A DNA stretch of 64,000 nucleotides from Chimonanthus salicifolius (lineage: Eukaryota > Streptophyta > Magnoliopsida > Laurales > Calycanthaceae), in the NCBI GenBank assembly GCA_013350335.1, contig CM023539.1:20566448-20630447 (forward strand), written 5' to 3'. Below, in pieces: positions 1 through 10,121 of the stretch; the stretch's first letter is position 1; every line of letters starts with the position of its first letter. Under the pieces are notes generated by a model. It saw only the letters and a list, made by a program, of their open reading frames with translations. It was not told the origin of the DNA and did no database searches. A program made the translations under genes and the position numbers.

Positions 1-540
1 CCTAATTGGAAGACCTACTGGGCGCGTTGATCTAACGCCCTTTTTCTATCCTTAGTGGATGACGCAGGAAAGGGAAAAGGAATGGTCGAGGATCGCGAGG
101 GAAGCCAAGCATAGGAGCTTGGATATGGAATGGAATTATTTATTGACATTTGACCACTTTTATATGGACATGTAATAACTTTGTAATACTGCTATGGTTT
201 GATTTGGATTTACTATGGTTTGGTTTGTTTGAGTTGGACATTTGATTTAAGTTATTTTGGATAGGACTTGTACTTTGCTATCTCATTTGGAATAGGATTG
301 TTATCCTATTGTTATTTCGCATATTTGATTTATTCCGCAAGTTTTATTTAGTTCTATGTGTGTTTTGGTTTTCATGGACTTGGTCCAGGCACACATAGGT
401 TTGGCCAGTTAAGGGTCAGACTTTAGAAGTCCGGACTTCGCTCGCGTCGTGACGGTCCCCGCTCTCTTCCACTTTACTTATTTATAAAAAAAAAATTACA
501 CTCTAATTTTCGGAAGGGTGGAAAAGGGCGGGGCGTTACA
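1..540 (+). mobile_element. 3' part of a giant Tekay-like gypsy LTR (5' LTR of the element below)
   Basis: The segment ends in GGGCGGGGCGTTACA and is followed two bases later by a primer-binding site, so this is the 3' end of a 5' LTR whose start lies outside the window. It carries landmarks seen in every sense copy here: a GGGCGCGTTG/AACGCCC stem-loop near 20-42, CCAAGC-ATAGGA-GCTTGG near 103-121, the terminal hairpin CTATGTGTG/CACACATAG at about 353-399, the GCCAGTTAAGGGTC block, and an A-run about 50 bp before the end. Assignment to the chromovirus Tekay/Del clade rests on the gag and pol of sister copies. Confidence 0.88.
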
Positions 541-542
541 GT

Positions 543-554
543 TGGTATCAGAGC
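543..554 (+). promoter_or_regulatory. Primer-binding site, initiator tRNA-Met type
   Basis: TGGTATCAGAGC lies 2 nt after the LTR end. It is complementary to the 3' end of plant initiator tRNA-Met, the usual primer for gypsy and copia reverse transcription. It fixes both the LTR boundary and the plus orientation. Confidence 0.93.
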
Positions 555-980
555 GAAACGGGAAGTTGAATCTTCGAAGTAAGATTAAGAAGGTTTCATG
601 TCTCACTGACAGATAAGAATCGCAACTGACGGACTCTTCAGAGTCCGCTGACTGGGGGCCGGATTAATTTACTTCGTAGACTCAGACTGAACAATCAATA
701 TGAGAACAACAATGAAAGATAGCAAAGTAAGTACAGTCATCATAAATGGATATATCAAACATAGCAAAGTAGGATACACTATCTCGATACCCCCACATTG
801 AGAAACAAACAACAAGAATTTAGAGATTTCCCCCAGAAACAAAGGAAAACAAAGAGTGATGATTTGGTAATTTCCCCAAACAAGATACATTATGTTATAC
901 ATAAGAAATTCCCCAAAACAAAGATTAGTTTGATTGGAACTGCTGTTGTTATTCATGTGTTCTATTGTTATGATACAGAT

Positions 981-1442
981 ATGTCAAGCAACGTTGAGTA
1001 TACAGAGTTGTGGGATAGAGGAACCCCTAGCAATGCAATAGATCTGGTGTCTTCTTCCAACAACTCCAGCATGGAAGTTAACGTAGACAATCAAGGGGGA
1101 TTTTCCGAGGAGGTTGAAGTGAATCTAGCACCTTTTCCAGAAGAGCATATGGAAGATATCCCAATGATAAGAGAGTCTGTAGGGGAGATAGAGCCCGATT
1201 ATATGTGCGAGTTGTGCAATCAGGATGGGCACAACTGTACATACTGCCCCCACCCTCTTGAAGTTGTTTGCCCGGTTTGTGGACTTCATGGGCACGGGAA
1301 AGAAAGGACTAACTGTCCTTACATTGGAAGACTGGGGATAATACCCTGCTTGACGTGTGGAGTATTGGGACACATGTCGGTGATATGCCCTGACAGTTTC
1401 TTTATGTTTGCTGATGATGTAGGGTCTTTTACAGAGGACTAG
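981..1442 (+). CDS. Extra leader ORF with three CCHC-like zinc knuckles (153 aa)
   Basis: The reading frame is open from 798, but the first ATG in it is at 981. That gives a 153-aa protein placed between the primer site and gag. Residues 1-70 are acidic and low in complexity. Residues 76-136 hold three zinc knuckles: C76-C79-H84-C89 (canonical CX2CX4HX4C), C97-C100-H105-C112 (an odd CX2CX4HX6C) and C123-C126-H131-C136 (canonical). Such knuckles bind single-stranded nucleic acid and normally sit at the end of Gag, not upstream of it. The sister element with gag at 21928 has a closely related leader but lacks this block, so the block was gained here or lost there. It could be a captured host zinc-knuckle gene fragment or a displaced nucleocapsid-like module. 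The ORF has no internal stop although the neighbouring gag is broken. Its family is not recognised and its function is unknown. Confidence 0.6.
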   Translation: MSSNVEYTELWDRGTPSNAIDLVSSSNNSSMEVNVDNQGGFSEEVEVNLAPFPEEHMEDIPMIRESVGEIEPDYMCELCNQDGHNCTYCPHPLEVVCPVCGLHGHGKERTNCPYIGRLGIIPCLTCGVLGHMSVICPDSFFMFADDVGSFTED

Positions 1443-1556
1443 GCTAAGAAGTAATAAGAAAAGATAGGAAAAAGGGGATATTTTGTAAGGGTTGTAGGTG
1501 CATTTTGTTATTTATAGGGTTTGTTTTAACCTACCAACCCTTGTACTATGGTGAAA

Positions 1557-1593
1557 TTATATATATATATATCTATCTATATATATATATAAA
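1557..1593. repeat. AT/ATCT microsatellite
   Basis: Alternating TA with two TATC units lies between the zinc-knuckle ORF and gag. The sister leader lacks it, so it belongs to the extra block. Confidence 0.9.
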
Positions 1594-1687
1594 GTATGCA
1601 AATTTATGAGTTATGAGGACTTTTGGCATTGAGTTGTATGTTATGAGGAAACTAAGTCCATAATGTTTTCATGACTTAGGAAAGAAA

Positions 1688-2495
1688 TTGGCTTCAAAGA
1701 GAAAGATCCAACAAAACAAGAAAGGGAAGGAAAAAGAGATACTACTCATTCAACATGAAGAGATGAAAAAATCTCAACATAAGAAGGAGAAAGTTGTACA
1801 TGAAGAAGAGAGGGAAGAATCTCAACATGAGAAGGAGCAATCTCATCATGAAAAATCGTGAAATGAAGAAGATGAACGGTACTCACGGCGGGAAGAGGAA
1901 GAGCGACGCTCTCACTATGATGTACGGGAGGAAGAGGGGAACAGCAACAACAGCGTGAGTATACCAGTAGTGCCTCCTGAACTACAAAGCTTGGTTCAAG
2001 CGGTAGTTACTTCTGTTCTCCAGCAGCATCTGAATGGAAGTGGAAGCACAAGTGATGCCAATGACCGGAACATGGTCAGGGACTTTCAGCGACAACACCT
2101 TCCTTATTTTAAGGGGAGAGAAGGGCCTATTGGAGCGAAAAACTGGTTAAAGAAGATTTCTCAAATATTGACTCTACTGAATATCAAGAGTCATGCCCAT
2201 AAGATTTTACTGGCCACATCACAATTGATAGATGATGCTGGCAAGTGGTGGGAAGTAGTGGAGAAACAACAAGCACTGGTGCCGGAAAGGGAAAAGACTG
2301 CAATGACCTGGGAGCAATTCTCAGCTACATTTCTGGATCACTATTTCCCTGAGGAAGAGAAAGAACGCCAGACTCAAGCCTTCTTATCCTTGGTGCAAGG
2401 CTCCATGATAGTAGCAGAGTATCACTGGGAATTCCTCAGTCTGTCATGTTATGCATTTTACATAGTGGATACGGAGTACCAAAAGGCTCGTAAGT
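1688..2495 (+). pseudogene. gag: Broken gag, copy 1 (Retrotrans_gag), runs into the assembly gap
   Basis: The frame corresponds to the capsid part of a chromovirus Gag. A charged, repetitive N-terminal section (lysine, glutamate, histidine rich) is followed by a Retrotrans_gag domain at about 2075-2490. That domain has the landmarks NWLKKI, KWWE, MTWEQF, HYFPEEE and FLSLVQGSM, which match the Tekay/Del pattern. The start codon aligned to the sister ATG at 21928 reads TTG at 1688, and a TGA at 1859 interrupts the N-terminal section, after which the frame stays open to the N-gap. The protein would package element RNA into virus-like particles in the cytoplasm. This copy is inactive as written. 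The nucleocapsid knuckle and protease are not present before the gap. Confidence 0.85.
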
Positions 2496-2595
2496 NNNNN
2501 NNNNNNNNNNNNNNNNNNNNNNNNNNNNNNNNNNNNNNNNNNNNNNNNNNNNNNNNNNNNNNNNNNNNNNNNNNNNNNNNNNNNNNNNNNNNNNN
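2496..2595. other. Assembly gap (100 N)
   Basis: Exactly 100 N, the usual placeholder for a gap of unknown size. Plus-strand gag lies to the left and a minus-strand LTR to the right, so at least one junction is hidden. Confidence 0.99.
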
Positions 2596-2621
2596 AAAAC
2601 CCTAAGTTCACAAAACATTCC

Positions 2622-2983
2622 CCATGGGGTTCGGCCATACACCATGGCCGAACCGATGGTCCTTCATTTCCATCATATTGGCATCTTAGTCATTATTTCC
2701 TTCCATAGCTGATCACTCCTTTTATTTATACATACTTAGGTCCATAAATGATCCATAAACATAGATCCATAAATGATTCATTAATCATGGCATAAATCCC
2801 TAACAAATCCCTCCATTCCTTAGCTTGATCATTCACTCATTTAAACATGCGTAGGTCCATAAATGACCCATTAAAATGGTTCATGGGGTTCGGCCATACA
2901 ACATGGCCGAACCCATGATGTCCCATTTTCATCCTCCCTTTAAATCATTTACAACATTAGGTCCATACATCAAGGCCCTCCAT

Positions 2984-3021
<38 letters not shown>

Positions 3022-3508
3022 GTTGGGGGGTTGGGGTGGGGGTGGGGGTTTAATCATACACTTAGGTTCATCATTCTAGATCAACATTTACCACATTTAA
3101 AACCTATTAAAAATACCAACATTCTTCCATCATTATCATCCTTTAAAACCCATTAAAAATCATTAACATACTTCCATGGTTTTCATCCTTTAAATCCATT
3201 AAAAATCACCAATATCCTTCCATGGGGTTCGGCCATACAACATGGCCAAACCCTATGGTTCATCATTTCTTTTAAAAATCATACACCCATGATTTGATCC
3301 TTTGATGGGGTTCGGCCATTCATCATGGCCGAACCTCATCCAATCCTTCATTTGTCTTTAATGGTCCATGCTTAAAACCTAGGGTTTGGCCATGCAAGGG
3401 TCAAACCATGATCTTGATCATATTCCTTATCTTGGACATGCATGAGGTCCCTAGCCATATATATACATAATAATTAGGTTCGGCCATGCAAGGGCCGAAC
3501 CATGATCC
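2622..3508 (-). repeat. Palindrome array, 6 units (core TTCGGCCAT / ATGGCCGAA)
   Basis: Units lie near 2622, 2882, 3222, 3305, 3380 and 3475. The plus-strand consensus is a left arm like CATGGGGTTCGGCCAT, a loop of about 3-7 nt, and a right arm like ATGGCCGAACCCATGG. The unit at 3380 has TTTGGCC opposite GGTCAAA, so both arms changed. Confidence 0.9.
2984..3020. repeat. 37-nt G homopolymer
   Basis: An uninterrupted run of G followed by more G-rich sequence, 390 bp from an N-gap and inside an otherwise typical LTR. No other LTR copy has it here, so it is probably a sequencing or polishing artefact. Confidence 0.9.
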
Positions 3509-4595
3509 TTGACCATTTTTCATGCTTAAGCCATGCATGCGTACATATTGTCCTTAATCTTCATTCATAACATCTATTTCACCCGTTAGGGTTTTGTCCA
3601 ATTTTCCATCTTATTCCTTGGATGGATTTTAAATCCATGGCCCATAATATTTTGGCCAACTCTCCAATCCAAAAATGGAATTCCATGGTTTCCTTTAACT
3701 CCCTTTTAATTTATAAACCATACTAAACCATACGTACCGATTCCGCGACTCCTCCGTTTTCTTTCACTCCTTCTTGCTCCTCCGATCTTCTCCTTCCTTA
3801 GCCTCTTCTTCCTTCCTTCTTGATCTTCGGCCAAAATGTGCTTGAGAGGGAGAGGGTTTAAGATGAAGACCCCAAGGAGATGGTTCGGCCTTGGTGAATG
3901 TTTGAGAGAGGGAGAGGAGGAGAGAATGTAAAATCCCTTAGTCTTTTCTTGTTCAATGAGAGGGTCAGCCAAGCTTAAGAAAGGGAGAGAAGCTTGAGAT
4001 CAAAATTACTCTAAGTCCTTTGTCTTGAGAGGGAGGGTTGGCCTTGAGTGAGAGAGGGAGAGAGTGAGATGAGATGGAAAGCTTCCTTTCCATCTTGTCT
4101 AGGGTTTGCTTGGGTTAGACTCCACCCTCATCAATGTGGAGTCTTCCCCATTGGCTCTTTGACCAAACAAGAGGGTGCATGCCCTCCACATGGCATACAC
4201 CACTCTCCTCCAACGGTTTGGCTTCGTGGTTTCATTTGGTGGCTTGGTGGTTTGCATGAGGTGGAACCACCACCTCTCCTTGGAACAATCCATGGTCTTG
4301 CATGTCCTCTATTTAAGCTTATTGTCTAGCCAAGGGGGGTGCATGCCCTCCACATGGCATACCACCCCTATGTCCAACGGTTTTGGTTTGCTAGTGGTTT
4401 CCATGAGATGGAAACCATCCTCCTTGACTCACTCCATTTTCTATGTGACTCACCCCCATTTGACTCATCTTATTTTAATGTAACTCAACTCCCAACTCAA
4501 GCATTGATTTTATTTCTATCTAACTTAGATGATTCAATTAAATAATTTAATTCCACTCACTACATTTAATCTTCTTTAATTTATCTTTGACTCAA

Positions 4596-4620
4596 CCATG
4601 GTTGACCAAGTCAACCATGG
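4596..4620. promoter_or_regulatory. U3 palindrome with inverted W-boxes
   Basis: Perfect 11-bp arms CCATGGTTGAC and GTCAACCATGG separated by CAA. TTGAC(C/T) is the WRKY-factor W-box core, here as an inverted pair. The same palindrome recurs at 13475-13499, 35799-35823 and 51686-51710 (one mismatch). Regulatory function is inferred. Confidence 0.6.
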
Positions 4621-4661
4621 TGGTCGGCCCACATGTGCCTTGGTCCACACGCCACCTCACT

Positions 4662-4742
4662 TGATGAGGTGGAGTTGGGCCCCACTTGGCTTTACCACTT
4701 GGATTTCCACTCCTACACTTGCCACCTCACTTGATGAGGTGG
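4662..4742. promoter_or_regulatory. Two copies of the U3 palindrome CCACCTC-ACTTGAT-GAGGTGG
   Basis: Identical copies at 4662-4682 and 4722-4742, 60 bp apart. The motif recurs in other U3s, for example 13229-13249, 13422-13442 and 35883-35903. Role unknown. Confidence 0.6.
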
Positions 4743-5041
4743 ACCCCATGTCTTTGATGTTAATTGGGTCCATGATCCAATTAAATCCATTCCTTACTCA
4801 TTTACCCTAATGCTCAATCATCTTGACCCATTGGCTCCCAATTGGGCATTTGACCCAATTGATCATCATTGACCCAATTAAATGGAATTGATCCTATCCA
4901 TGGTCCATTGGACCATACTTGGGCCATTGCCCCAACTTTGATCCATCTAACATCCACTCCATCTATAATTCTTAATTTTTCACAATTAAATCAAATAATA
5001 GCCAATATATTTATTGTATTAAAAATTCGAGCTATTACAAT

Positions 5042-5054
5042 ATTACCCTCTTTT
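5042..5054 (-). promoter_or_regulatory. Polypurine tract before the 3' LTR
   Basis: The minus strand reads AAAGAGGGTAATA immediately before TGTAATAGC at 5039. This is the expected plus-strand priming site for reverse transcription. Confidence 0.65.
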
Positions 5055-5099
5055 AAAATTTTTGTCCCGAAAATCGAGCGAAGTAGGGTTTCAAACGAC

Positions 5100-7481
5100 T
5101 TATACAAAAAGCTCCGGATGAGCTGTTCTCATTTCCGATTCAAGTTCCAAGGTGGCTTCCTCATTACCATGTCGACCCCATACCACCTTGACGAACTGAA
5201 TGGCGTGGTTCCGTAGTACTCTTTGTTCTTTCCCGATCACTCTGATCGGCTTCTCCACATATGTTACGTCGCTTTGCACATCCACATCTTGGACGTTCAA
5301 CACGTGTGAAGGGTCAGTGTTGTATTTCCTCAACATGGACACATGGAACACATCGTGCAAAGATGATAACTGTGGAGGAAGTGCAATTGATAAGCCACTT
5401 CCCCCACCCTCTTTAGGATTGGAAACGGCCCCACAAATCTAGGCAACAGTTTCCCTTTCTTCCCGAATCGCATGTGTCCCTTCCGTGGCGAGACTTTCAA
5501 GAACACCAAGTCTCCCACCTCAAACTCATGAAACCTTCTCCTCTTGTCAGCATAGCTCTTCTGACGACTCTGTGCAGTAAGTAGGTGCTGCCGTATCAAC
5601 TTAATCTAAGCCATAGTATCTGCAACTAGCTCGGGTCCAATAAGTGCAGGCTCACCGGCCTCTGTCCAGCACACTGGTGATCTACATGTTCTACCATACA
5701 AGGCCTCGAATGGAGCCATCTGGAGGCTTGCCTGGTAACTGTTGTTGTAAGAGAACTCCACCAGCAACAAGTGATCCTCCCATCCACCCTTAAAGTCTAG
5801 CATACATACTCTCAACACATCCTCCAATGTCTGTATCGTCCTCTCCGATTGTCCATCTGTCTGTGGATGGAAAGCTGTGCTAGTCAATAGATCTGTCCCC
5901 ATGGCCGATTGCATGCTCTGCCACACTCTGCTGGTGAATCAGCCATCTCTGTCGGACACAATAGTCCGGGGAATACCATGTAGTCTGATGATATCCCTAA
6001 TGTATTGTCGTCCAAAAGTCTTACATGAATCTGTCATCTTGATAGGAAGAAAGTGTGCAGACTTGGTCAATCAATCCACCACGACCCATATTGCATCGTT
6101 GCCTTTTGATGACCTTGGCAACCTTGTCACAAAATCCATGGAGATGTGTTCCCATTTCCACTCCGGCACTGGTAAGGGTTTGAGTAAACCCGGTGGCTTC
6201 TGATGTTCCGTCTTAACCTGCTGACAAGTTAGGCAGTGAGCAACAAAATCTGCCACATCTCTCTTGAGTCCATGCCACCAATAGTGCCTCTTCAGATCAT
6301 GATACATCTTGGTGCTGCCCGGATGGATAAAGACTTTGGTTTGGTGTGCCTCGCTTAACAACTCTCTTCTGCAGCTCTTAGGCACATATGTCCTACCTCG
6401 GAATACAAGACCCTGTCCCGGTCGTAATTTTCATTCCGGTATAACCTCACCAGTAGACATCTTGGCCCATATCTCTTCCACTTCCGGATCTGTCCGTTGC
6501 TTCTGTTCAATTTTGGAGACCATGTTGGACCGTATGATCAGATTATACATATTCCCATGGTTCTTGATATACAAGTTGAATTCTCGGATGGTATTCAGCA
6601 TCTCCCATTCCTTCCTGATCAAACTGGCCACTGTGGCATGTGATATGCGGCTGAGGGCATCCGCCACTTTGTTCGCCTTGCTAGGATGATATCGAAACGC
6701 AAAATCATAGTCTTGTAGATATTCCATCCACCTGCGTTGCCTCATGTTGAGTTCCTTCTGATCAAACAAATATTTCAGACTTTTGTGATCTGAAAACACC
6801 TCAAACTTCTCGCCATAAAGATAGTATCTCGAGCTCTTGAGAGCGAAGACCACTGCGGCTAGTTCCAGATCATGCGTGGGATAGAGGCGTTCATGAATTT
6901 TCAACTGTCTTGAACCATAAGCCACCACACGATGACTTTGACTGAGAGCACACCCAAGTCCCTCTCCTGAAGCATCGCAATGTACCTCATAGCCCTTGTC
7001 TCTTTCCGGCAAAATCAGAATAGGAACGGTTGTAAGCCTCTCCTTTAGATCCTCAAATCTCCGGTTGCACACATCTGACCACTCAAATTTGACTCCTTTC
7101 TGAGTGAGTCGGGTAAGTGGAGATGCAATCTTGGAGAAGTCCATGATGAATTTCTTATAGTAACCTGCCAATCCCAGAAAGCTGCGGATCTCGGTCACAT
7201 TCGTCGGTGCTTTCCATTCTCTCACTGCCGCCACCTTAGCCTGGTCCACGGCTATACCTTCTGTTGATATAATATGCCCCAAGAAGTTGACCTCAGATAG
7301 CCAGAAATCACATTTGCTGGCTTTGGCATACAACTGATTTTTCCTCAGGGCGTCCAGGACTATCCACAAGTGCTCAGCATGTTCCTCCTGACTTTTGAAA
7401 TAGATCAGGATGTCGTCAATAAATACAATCACAAACTGGTCCAAGTAAGGACGGAAGATCCTGTTCATCAGATCCCTGAAC
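5100..7481 (-). pseudogene. pol: Broken chromovirus pol: RT, RNase H, integrase, chromodomain
   Basis: On the minus strand, 7481-6431 is one open frame. It contains the RT palm after the FRDLMN motif with catalytic FIDD, the connection ([12 protein letters not shown]), RNase H ([13 protein letters not shown], then DLELAAV) and the tail KVADALSR. 6385-6071 holds the integrase zinc finger (H...H...CLTC) and the first catalytic Asp region (MDFVTRLPR). A frame break follows. 5926-5606 holds HPQTDGQSERT with the catalytic Glu region, and 5599-5330 the GPF motif of the integrase tail. After a further break, 5360-5100 holds a chromodomain (VLRN, VVWGRH, EEATLELE), which in this clade targets integration to marked chromatin. 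The N-terminal half of RT, protease and gag are absent because an LTR cuts in at 7482. Breaks near 6070, 5600 and 5360 make it inactive. Confidence 0.93.
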
Positions 7482-8308
7482 TGTAACGCCCCGCCCTTTT
7501 TCACTCGCTACTTCCGGTAAATCAGAGTCTATTTTTTTTTAATAAACGAAGAGCGATAGAGCGCGGGACGTCATGTAACACCCCTCCCTTTTCACTCTTA
7601 ATAATCAGAGTTTATTTATTTTTTTTAAATAATAATCAACCAAGTGATCGGGGCGGGATGTCACGACGCGAGTTAAGTTCGGATCTCTAAATCCGACCCT
7701 TAACTGGCCAAGCCCATGTGCGTATGAACTAAGTCCATAAAACTGATCCGCACATGGTACATATATAACTTGCGGAATTAACTTAGTCTTAATCCAACTG
7801 AGGTTATAATAGAACCCATAACTATTCCAATTTTCCATTCTTAGATAGCAAAGTACATAACTTATTCTCCAAAATTACTAATCAATCTTAACTAATCGTT
7901 GAATCAAACCATCCGACTTAAAACAAACCATAGCATCTATCTTAACTACTTATTACAAGCCAACATAACTAATTATCAAATTACATTGTCCAAATTCAAA
8001 TAACAAATTCATAATTAGTCCATTCATGTCCATTCAAATCCATTCAAAATGCCCAAGCTCCTATGCTTGGTTTTCATCTCGATCCACGTTCTTCCCTTTC
8101 CCTGCATCATCCACTAAGGATATAGATAGGGCGTTAGATCAACACGCCCAGTAGTGTTTCCGAATAGGGCTACCACATGGTTAGTTAAAAACATGCAAAT
8201 AATATAATAATAACACATGTGTGACAAAATTCCATAAAAACATGCTATGTATGAAATGAACATGTAATGAGTCCCACCCATCACCATTCAACATAGCCAT
8301 CACTTGTC

Positions 8309-8455
8309 GGGATTCTCATCGTCAAGGTAACCCACAGTGGTCTTTCAGACGCCCCGACGGAGTGTGGCCTCCGGATTCCTCCTAATGGGATTCTCATCAT
8401 CAGGGTACCCCACAGTGGTCTTTCGGACGCCCCGACGGAGTGTGGCCTCCGGTTA
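8309..8455 (-). repeat. Tandem repeat, 2 units of about 78 bp
   Basis: Two units starting at 8309 and 8387, each with CCCCGACGGAGTGTGG. The same block occurs in most LTR copies with different unit lengths. Confidence 0.8.
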
Positions 8456-8831
8456 CAACACCATCATCCCATGCCATGCATGAGATGTCTATGCAAACAT
8501 GTCATTTAGAAACATAACTTTACAATCATATAAGTTATCGAAATCAACATAAAACAGCATATGAAATAGTGGTTACAATAAAGGTAGGAAGCCTACAGAA
8601 GAATCACTTCAGCGTCCGTTCTTTCTTAGGCTTTAACCGGTCACGACTCATTCGTCGTTCAACTTTCGGTACCTTATTATGTAACAATAAGTAAATCATA
8701 ATCTTATTTACATGTCCATTCACATATGAGACCTAAAACATCTTATAAGTCCTTTTGATCAATCTCTTCATTTGGCTTGTATTCATAGATTTGCCATTGG
8801 TCTGTCCAATCTTTAATCCACCAAACTTACT

Positions 8832-10121
8832 CCATGGGGTTCGGCCATACCTTTGGCCGAACCCAATGGTTCCCTTATCCATTACTACATGGTTCTCCAT
8901 TAGGGTATTTTAAACCTTTTAAATCAACATAGAACCATTACCAACTACTACTCATAAGCTTAGGCTATTTAACCCATACATTATGAATTAGCATAAAGTC
9001 CAATTCTCCTAATGATCGCTCATCATTTATCATACATCTTAGCCATAAAAACAGCAACCATAATTCTATTTAAAATCACACATGCATCCATAAAATGACC
9101 CATGAAAACAGTCCATGGGGTTCAGCCATACTCATGGCCGAACCCTTATGGTTCTTTTGTTCAACAATGTCCTTTATTTACATACTAATTGGCTCTACCC
9201 CTTAGCCATGTTAAACTCATTGTTTAGCCATCCTATGGCCAACCCAAAATCAGTAACCTTATCACATAAAAATCTCCCAAAAACAGTCCACAAAGGTCTA
9301 TGGTTTCCATGTTTTCCAACATGAAAACCAACCCTCTTTTACATGGTGTTCGGCCCTCCATGGTGGCTGAACCCAATGGTTATTCTTACTGTTTTTAAAC
9401 CTCCAATAATCATGTATAAACAGTATATTAATATCAGGTTTTAACTTTCAAAGAAACCATCCAAAACGGTCCATAACAGTCTATGGTTTCCATGTTTCCC
9501 AACACGAAAACCAACACTCTTTTACATGGGGTTCGGCCCTCTATGGTGGCCAAACCCAACGGTTATGTTTACTGTTTTTAAACCTCAAATAATCATGTAA
9601 TAACAGTATATTAAAATCAGGTTTTACCTTTCAAACAAACATCCAAAAATTAGCCCAATTTCATAGGGTTCGGCCATGCTCATTGGCCGAACACCATGAA
9701 ATTGGTTTTGAACATTTAACCCTTTATCTTGGGTCTGAAACAAACACCCAAATCCATGTTTTAACCTCCTTAAAACATGCATTCCAAATCCAACAATAAC
9801 ATCTAATATCAGTCCCAAATCATATGGTTTTAATTTCCAAAAATATCAAAAACAACCATTTGTTTCCATGGGGTTCGGCCATGCTAAGTGGCCGAACCCA
9901 ATGGTCCATTTCCATCTTTTAATCCACTGATTTTAGACCATACAAACTTCAGTCCCTATGTCATTCAGATCCATGTTTTTAACCATTCTAAAACATGTAT
10001 TTAAATCTTAAATCAAAACCCAAAACAGTCCACAAAATCCATGGTTTTCATGTTTCAAAACATGAAAACCAAGCCATCTCTTTACATGGGGTTCGGCCCT
10101 TCATGGTGGCCGAACCCAATG
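8832..10121 (-). repeat. Palindrome array, 7 units
   Basis: Units lie near 8832, 9114, 9345, 9527, 9664, 9867 and 10085. Several have CCCTCCATGGTGG in the loop region instead of CCATACACCATGG, a subtype shared by neighbours within this LTR, which suggests local duplication. Confidence 0.88.

Larger units (their letters stand above)
2596..5039 (-). mobile_element. Giant LTR, minus strand, 3' LTR of the pol remnant; truncated by the gap
   Basis: Read on the minus strand it starts TGTAATAGCTCG at 5039, directly after a purine tract and the pol remnant, so it is that element's 3' LTR. Sense order is U3 with TTGAC-rich palindromes (5039 to about 4550), CT-rich leader (about 4070-3840), a purine block with donor-like GGTACGT at 3736-3737, then the palindrome array to the gap. 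The U5 end is missing. Confidence 0.85.

Noticed and set aside
2876..3079. A glycine-rich ORF across the G run
   Set aside because: It is created by the poly-G tract, which is probably an artefact.
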